This document shows positions 6,199-8,432 of a stretch of DNA of 8,432 bases, one piece after another. Within the stretch, counting starts at the first letter, position 1. Every line of letters starts with the position of its first letter. Position numbers and translations under genes: made by a program. The notes beneath the pieces are model-generated. The model was not told the DNA's origin. It saw only the letters and a program-made list of their open reading frames with translations, and did not search any database. The stretch is from Marinobacter sp. (lineage in GTDB: Bacteria > Pseudomonadota > Gammaproteobacteria > Pseudomonadales > Oleiphilaceae), in the NCBI GenBank assembly GCA_017643965.1, contig JAEPMM010000123.1:1-8432 (forward strand), given 5' to 3'.

Positions 6199-6250
6199 TT
6201 ACCCATACTTGAAACCCGGTTGGGTGACTCATTGACCGAGAGGCTAGAAC

Positions 6251-6298
6251 ATGGAAATTGAATTCGACGAAAGCGTTGTGGTACCCAGTAACAACTGA
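6251..6298 (+). CDS. Tiny ORF, 15 residues (MEIEFDESVVVPSNN), possible leader peptide or microprotein
   Basis: The ORF runs ATG to TGA. It is preceded by GAGAGG (6238-6243) at an ideal 7-nt spacing, a better match than those of the annotated small membrane and EAL genes here. It sits about 46 nt downstream of a candidate promoter. It is followed by a strong GC hairpin (6304-6326) starting 6 nt after the stop, and then by several more stems before the EAL gene. That is the layout of a leader peptide or a stand-alone small-protein gene. The peptide is acidic, has no hydrophobic segment or signal peptide, and lacks the runs of one amino acid seen in classical biosynthetic attenuators. It is not PqqA: it has no Glu-x3-Tyr and is too short. 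The 1-nt overlap TGATG starts another 74-codon frame that looks non-protein. Function unknown, and chance occurrence is possible. Confidence 0.35.
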   Translation: MEIEFDESVVVPSNN

Positions 6299-6303
6299 TG
6301 CTC

Positions 6304-6326
6304 CGGCGGCCTGAACAGGGCCGCTG
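6304..6326 (+). terminator. Strong GC stem-loop after the tiny ORF
   Basis: GCGGCC (6306-6311) pairs perfectly with GGCCGC (6319-6324), extendable to about 9 bp with G-U pairs, around a short loop. It starts 6 nt after the stop at 6298. No T-run follows directly. It could be a weak or Rho-assisted terminator, or part of an attenuator-like leader before the EAL gene. Confidence 0.4.
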
Positions 6327-6340
6327 CACTTCCCGCCCCA

Positions 6341-6354
6341 GCGGTTCCCACCGC
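6341..6354 (+). repeat. Short GC hairpin followed by a T-rich stretch
   Basis: GCGGT (6341-6345) and ACCGC (6350-6354) form a 5-bp stem with a 4-nt loop. The following 6361-6382 is T-rich and includes TTTT and TTTTTT, but it begins 7 nt beyond the stem, too far for a standard intrinsic terminator. Recorded as a possible component of a leader structure. Confidence 0.25.
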
Positions 6355-6394
6355 ACGCACTTCATTCTTTTCCCGGTTTTTTACATTAACGGGT

Positions 6395-6439
6395 GGCAAT
6401 ACCGCGCGGTTTTTGGCAATCTTTCGCAACTGCATTGCC
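6395..6439 (+). repeat. GGCAAT repeats able to form alternative hairpins before the EAL gene
   Basis: GGCAAT occurs at 6395-6400 and 6415-6420, and its complement ATTGCC at 6434-6439. Either left copy can pair with the single right copy; the 6415 copy gives up to 8 bp counting flanking T-G and T-A pairs. Two left arms competing for one right arm is a switch-like arrangement about 100 nt before the EAL start. It may also be chance. Confidence 0.25.
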
Positions 6440-6536
6440 GACACCTCGTCTGTGAACAGGCATCTGCAATCTCTATCTACAGTTCGACCGGCCCGCGCCG
6501 ATGTCGATGTCTTCGTTTTTAGACCCTGAAGAGCCT

Positions 6537-7868
6537 ATGTCGCGAACCCTTCCTGATACGATGGCAGCACCGGATGTTGATCTGCTGTCCCCCATGCTCA
6601 ACAAGGAAGGTGATTCATGGACAGCAGACTACCAGGGCCTGACCCTTCGAACGGCGCTGCAGCCGATCTACAGCATCTCCCACAAACGGGTGGTGGGCTA
6701 TGAGGCACTGATTCGCGCCTTCGATACCGACAATTCCGCGGTATTGCCGATACACCTGTTCGGACTGCCAACCTCCAACGCCGAGAACCTGCTGCTCGAC
6801 CGGCTGTGCCGCTACCTGCACATTCGCAATTACTCCGGCTTCCACGACCAGCTCAACTGGCTGTTCCTGAACGTATCGCCGCAAGTGGTCACCAGTGGCA
6901 GCCGCGCAGACGCGTTTTTCGGCCAGTTGCTGGAGAAAACCGGGCTGCCGCCTCATCGCATTGTCATGGAAATCGTGGAACAGCCCACAGACGATGCCGA
7001 CCGGCTGCGGGAAACGGTTGCCTATTACCAGAAACTGGGCTGCCTGACAGCGATTGACGATTTCGGGGCGGGCCACTCCAATTTCGAGCGTATCTGGAAC
7101 CTGTCTCCGGACATCGTAAAGCTGGATCGCAAATTGCTGACCCGGGCCACCGAAGACCACAAGGCCAGGCAGATTCTCAACGGCATCGTTTCCCTGCTCC
7201 ACCAGTCCGGCTGCCTGGTGTTGCTGGAGGGTGTGGAAACACGGGACCAGGCGCTGATTGCCATCGACGCCGGTGTGGACTTTGTTCAGGGCTTTTATTT
7301 CAGAAAGCCCAGCATCCAGCTGGCCGACATACCAACGGAAGCCGCCGACTTCGACCATCTGCTCAACGAGTACAAGAGCCAGAGCCTGGTCACCCGGGAC
7401 CCGACCCAGCAGCTGACCCGTTTTTTCTCGGGGTATTTCCAGAACACGGTGGAGAAACTCAATAACGGCGTCAGCCTTTCACAGGCATGCACCCTGCTGC
7501 TGGGGCACCCGGCGGTGTCGCGGTGTTATCTGGTGGATGACCGGGGCGTTCAGATCGGCGACACGCTGGTGTCAGACGCCATGGCAGGCAGCCTGGACCC
7601 CCGCTTTCGGCCGCTGGAAAGCACCACCGAGGCGGACTGGTACCGGCAGCAATACCTGAGACAGGCGCTGGCCCAGCCCGAACGGCTGCAGGTGACGGCG
7701 CCCTACCTCTGCATCACCGGAGCCTACATGTGCGTAACGCTGTCGCTGGGCTACTATCACCAGAATGCCCGGCAGGGCGAGCACCAGAATGCTCAGCGGG
7801 GCGAACTGAGGGTCCTGTGCTGCGACATTCTGGCCAACCCGGCGGACGGCATCAGGCGACTGGACTGA
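6537..7868 (+). CDS. c-di-GMP phosphodiesterase: EAL domain plus C-terminal YkuI-like sensor domain
   Basis: The 443-residue soluble protein should break down c-di-GMP to pGpG, favouring motility over biofilm. The EAL domain spans about residues 33-262. The expected catalytic and metal-binding residues are all present: E56 (GYEALIR), N112 (LFLNVSP), E145 (IVMEIVEQ), D174-D175 (AIDDFGAGHS), K195 (IVKLDRK), E231 and E234 (LEGVET), Q251 (FVQGFYF). It is therefore probably active. Residues about 290-433 (FFSGYFQNTVEKLN..., CYLVDDRGVQIGDTL, RFRPL, ADWYRQQYL, YMCVTLSLGYY) resemble the PAS/Cache-like domain found after EAL in B. subtilis YkuI, a probable sensor. Six cysteines lie between residues 318 and 429. 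A 24-bp tandem repeat lies at 7758-7805. There are no membrane segments. Start at ATG 6537 is chosen for the GAAGAG just upstream; ATGs at 6501 or 6507 (up to 12 more residues) have no such site. Its 3' end overlaps the SLC13 gene by 17 bp. Confidence 0.93.
   Translation: MSRTLPDTMAAPDVDLLSPMLNKEGDSWTADYQGLTLRTALQPIYSISHKRVVGYEALIRAFDTDNSAVLPIHLFGLPTSNAENLLLDRLCRYLHIRNYSGFHDQLNWLFLNVSPQVVTSGSRADAFFGQLLEKTGLPPHRIVMEIVEQPTDDADRLRETVAYYQKLGCLTAIDDFGAGHSNFERIWNLSPDIVKLDRKLLTRATEDHKARQILNGIVSLLHQSGCLVLLEGVETRDQALIAIDAGVDFVQGFYFRKPSIQLADIPTEAADFDHLLNEYKSQSLVTRDPTQQLTRFFSGYFQNTVEKLNNGVSLSQACTLLLGHPAVSRCYLVDDRGVQIGDTLVSDAMAGSLDPRFRPLESTTEADWYRQQYLRQALAQPERLQVTAPYLCITGAYMCVTLSLGYYHQNARQGEHQNAQRGELRVLCCDILANPADGIRRLD
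7758..7805 (+). repeat. 24-bp in-frame tandem duplication in the EAL gene
   Basis: Two adjacent 24-bp units (7758-7781 and 7782-7805) match at 20 of 24 positions. They encode HQNARQGE and HQNAQRGE, about residues 408-423. They lie between two predicted beta-strands of the sensor domain (YMCVTLSLGYY and LRVLCCDI). The insertion would lengthen a hairpin loop without breaking the frame or the fold. Confidence 0.9.
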
Positions 7869-8432
7869 TACCGTAGACCACGCTGATGACCGCCACCGTC
7901 AGCAGACCGATGAACAGGTTCATCGGCACCCCCACCCTGACGAAATCCGAGAACCGGTAACCGCCGGGGCCAAACACCATCATGTTGGTCTGGTACCCCA
8001 GTGGCGTGGCAAAACTGGCGGATGCCGCCATCATGACCGCGATCACGAACGGCTCCGCCGGCACACCAAGAGACGTGGTCATAGACAGCACCACCGGGAT
8101 CACCAGCACGGCCGCGGCGTTGTTGGTGATCACTTCCGTGAGCACCGATACTGTGAAGTAAACCAGCAGAATGGTCAGTAACGGGTGGCCGCTGCTGACC
8201 CCGAGAATGCCTTCCGCCACGTACCCGGCTGCTCCGGTTTGCTCGAGCGCGGCACCGAGGGCAAAGGCGGCGGCAATGGTCAGCATCACGGGCACGTCAA
8301 CGGCCTTCTGAGCCTGCCCCACCGAGCAGCAGCCACTGAGAATCATCAGCGCAGCGCCCATCAGTGCGGCGTTCAACATGCTCAGCAGGCCACCCGCGGC
8401 GGCTCCCACCAGAATCAGCAGGATCGCCCAGG
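7852..8432 (-). CDS. SLC13/DASS-type anion permease, C-terminal part (starts beyond the window)
   Basis: The last 192 residues of a polytopic membrane transporter are visible; the N-terminal part lies past 8432. Markers of the SLC13 (sodium/sulfate/dicarboxylate) family, YfbS-like branch, are the re-entrant ion-binding motif EVITNNAAAVLVIP (about fragment residues 99-112) and ATPLGYQTNMMVFGPGGYRFSDF (141-163), which closely follows E. coli YfbS. FALGAALEQTGAA at 56-68 also fits. About five hydrophobic spans are visible: 1-32, 47-63, 82-98 with the re-entrant loop, 126-138 and 168-187. YfbS-like members carry two central TrkA-C domains, which would be upstream if present. The substrate (sulfate, dicarboxylate or other anion) cannot be told from this part. 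The TGA at 7852-7854 lies inside the end of the convergent EAL gene. Confidence 0.88.
   Translation of the reverse strand, partial: WAILLILVGAAAGGLLSMLNAALMGAALMILSGCCSVGQAQKAVDVPVMLTIAAAFALGAALEQTGAAGYVAEGILGVSSGHPLLTILLVYFTVSVLTEVITNNAAAVLVIPVVLSMTTSLGVPAEPFVIAVMMAASASFATPLGYQTNMMVFGPGGYRFSDFVRVGVPMNLFIGLLTVAVISVVYGISPVA

Larger units (their letters stand above)
5943..6536. other. Long intergenic region with many regulatory-looking elements
   Basis: There is no protein-like reading frame longer than 15 codons here. The open frames on both strands give Arg/Ser/Pro-rich, low-complexity translations that look like shadows. The left part holds the b561-yceI promoter and two inverted repeats. 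The middle holds a rightward promoter and a tiny ORF. The right part holds several hairpins and a GGCAAT repeat set leading to the EAL gene. No tRNA and no c-di-GMP (GEMM) riboswitch pattern was recognised by eye. A small RNA in 6300-6500 cannot be excluded. Confidence 0.5.

Noticed and set aside
6251..6298. PqqA precursor peptide
   Set aside because: PqqA peptides are about 23 residues with a conserved Glu-x3-Tyr. This ORF has no tyrosine, and no pqq genes are nearby.
5993..6365. Minus-strand open frames of 77-79 codons in the intergenic region
   Set aside because: They overlap promoters and inverted repeats, have non-protein-like composition and no ribosome binding sites.
6300..6500. c-di-GMP (GEMM) riboswitch before the EAL gene
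   Set aside because: The conserved core and tetraloop-receptor pattern of that riboswitch class could not be found by eye.
6298..6522. 74-codon plus-strand frame starting in the TGATG overlap after the tiny ORF
   Set aside because: The translation is rich in Arg, Ser, His and Cys with no domain-like pattern and ends inside the start region of the EAL gene. The overlap is intriguing but the frame looks like chance.

Overview
The window looks like ordinary chromosome from a GC-rich gammaproteobacterium, most like Marinobacter or a related marine/pseudomonad-type genus. This is inferred from the parC-serB gene order, a YceI protein that closely follows the E. coli pattern next to a cytochrome b561, and acidic protein surfaces. 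No database search was possible. There is no sign of an insertion sequence, prophage, CRISPR array, tRNA or rRNA.

Layout: (1) Positions 1-2427, minus strand: parC (topoisomerase IV subunit A) followed by the first 46 codons of serB (phosphoserine phosphatase). The two genes overlap by 8 bp, and the serB ribosome binding site lies inside the last parC codons. (2) Positions 2428-2697: a divergent intergenic region with a good sigma70-type promoter for parC and a cluster of short direct repeats. (3) Positions 2698-2952, plus strand: a small two-helix membrane protein of unknown function. (4) Positions 3068-4705, plus strand: a methyl-accepting chemotaxis protein, with a bulged hairpin just before its ribosome binding site. 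(5) Positions 4739-5942, minus strand: a two-gene unit, cytochrome b561 then yceI, converging on the chemotaxis gene. A strong hairpin in the gap holds the chemotaxis gene's stop codon in its loop. (6) Positions 5943-6536: almost 600 bp without a conventional gene, but rich in signals. It has a promoter with two inverted repeats facing the b561-yceI unit, and a rightward promoter leading to a 15-codon ORF with an excellent ribosome binding site, followed by hairpins. (7) Positions 6537-7868, plus strand: a c-di-GMP phosphodiesterase (EAL domain) with a C-terminal PAS/Cache-like sensor domain resembling that of YkuI. (8) Positions 7852-8432, minus strand: the C-terminal third or so of an SLC13-type anion permease, overlapping the EAL gene tail to tail by 17 bp.

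Functionally the genes are mixed: DNA decatenation, serine synthesis, an envelope isoprenoid-binding/b-type cytochrome pair, chemotaxis, c-di-GMP turnover and anion uptake. The chemoreceptor and the EAL protein could both bear on the motile-sessile choice, but nothing in the sequence ties them together. No new multi-gene system is evident. The parts most worth a second look are the tiny ORF at 6251-6298 with its promoter and hairpins, the T-N11-A palindrome upstream of the b561-yceI unit, and a fresh-looking 24-bp in-frame tandem duplication in the EAL protein's sensor domain.
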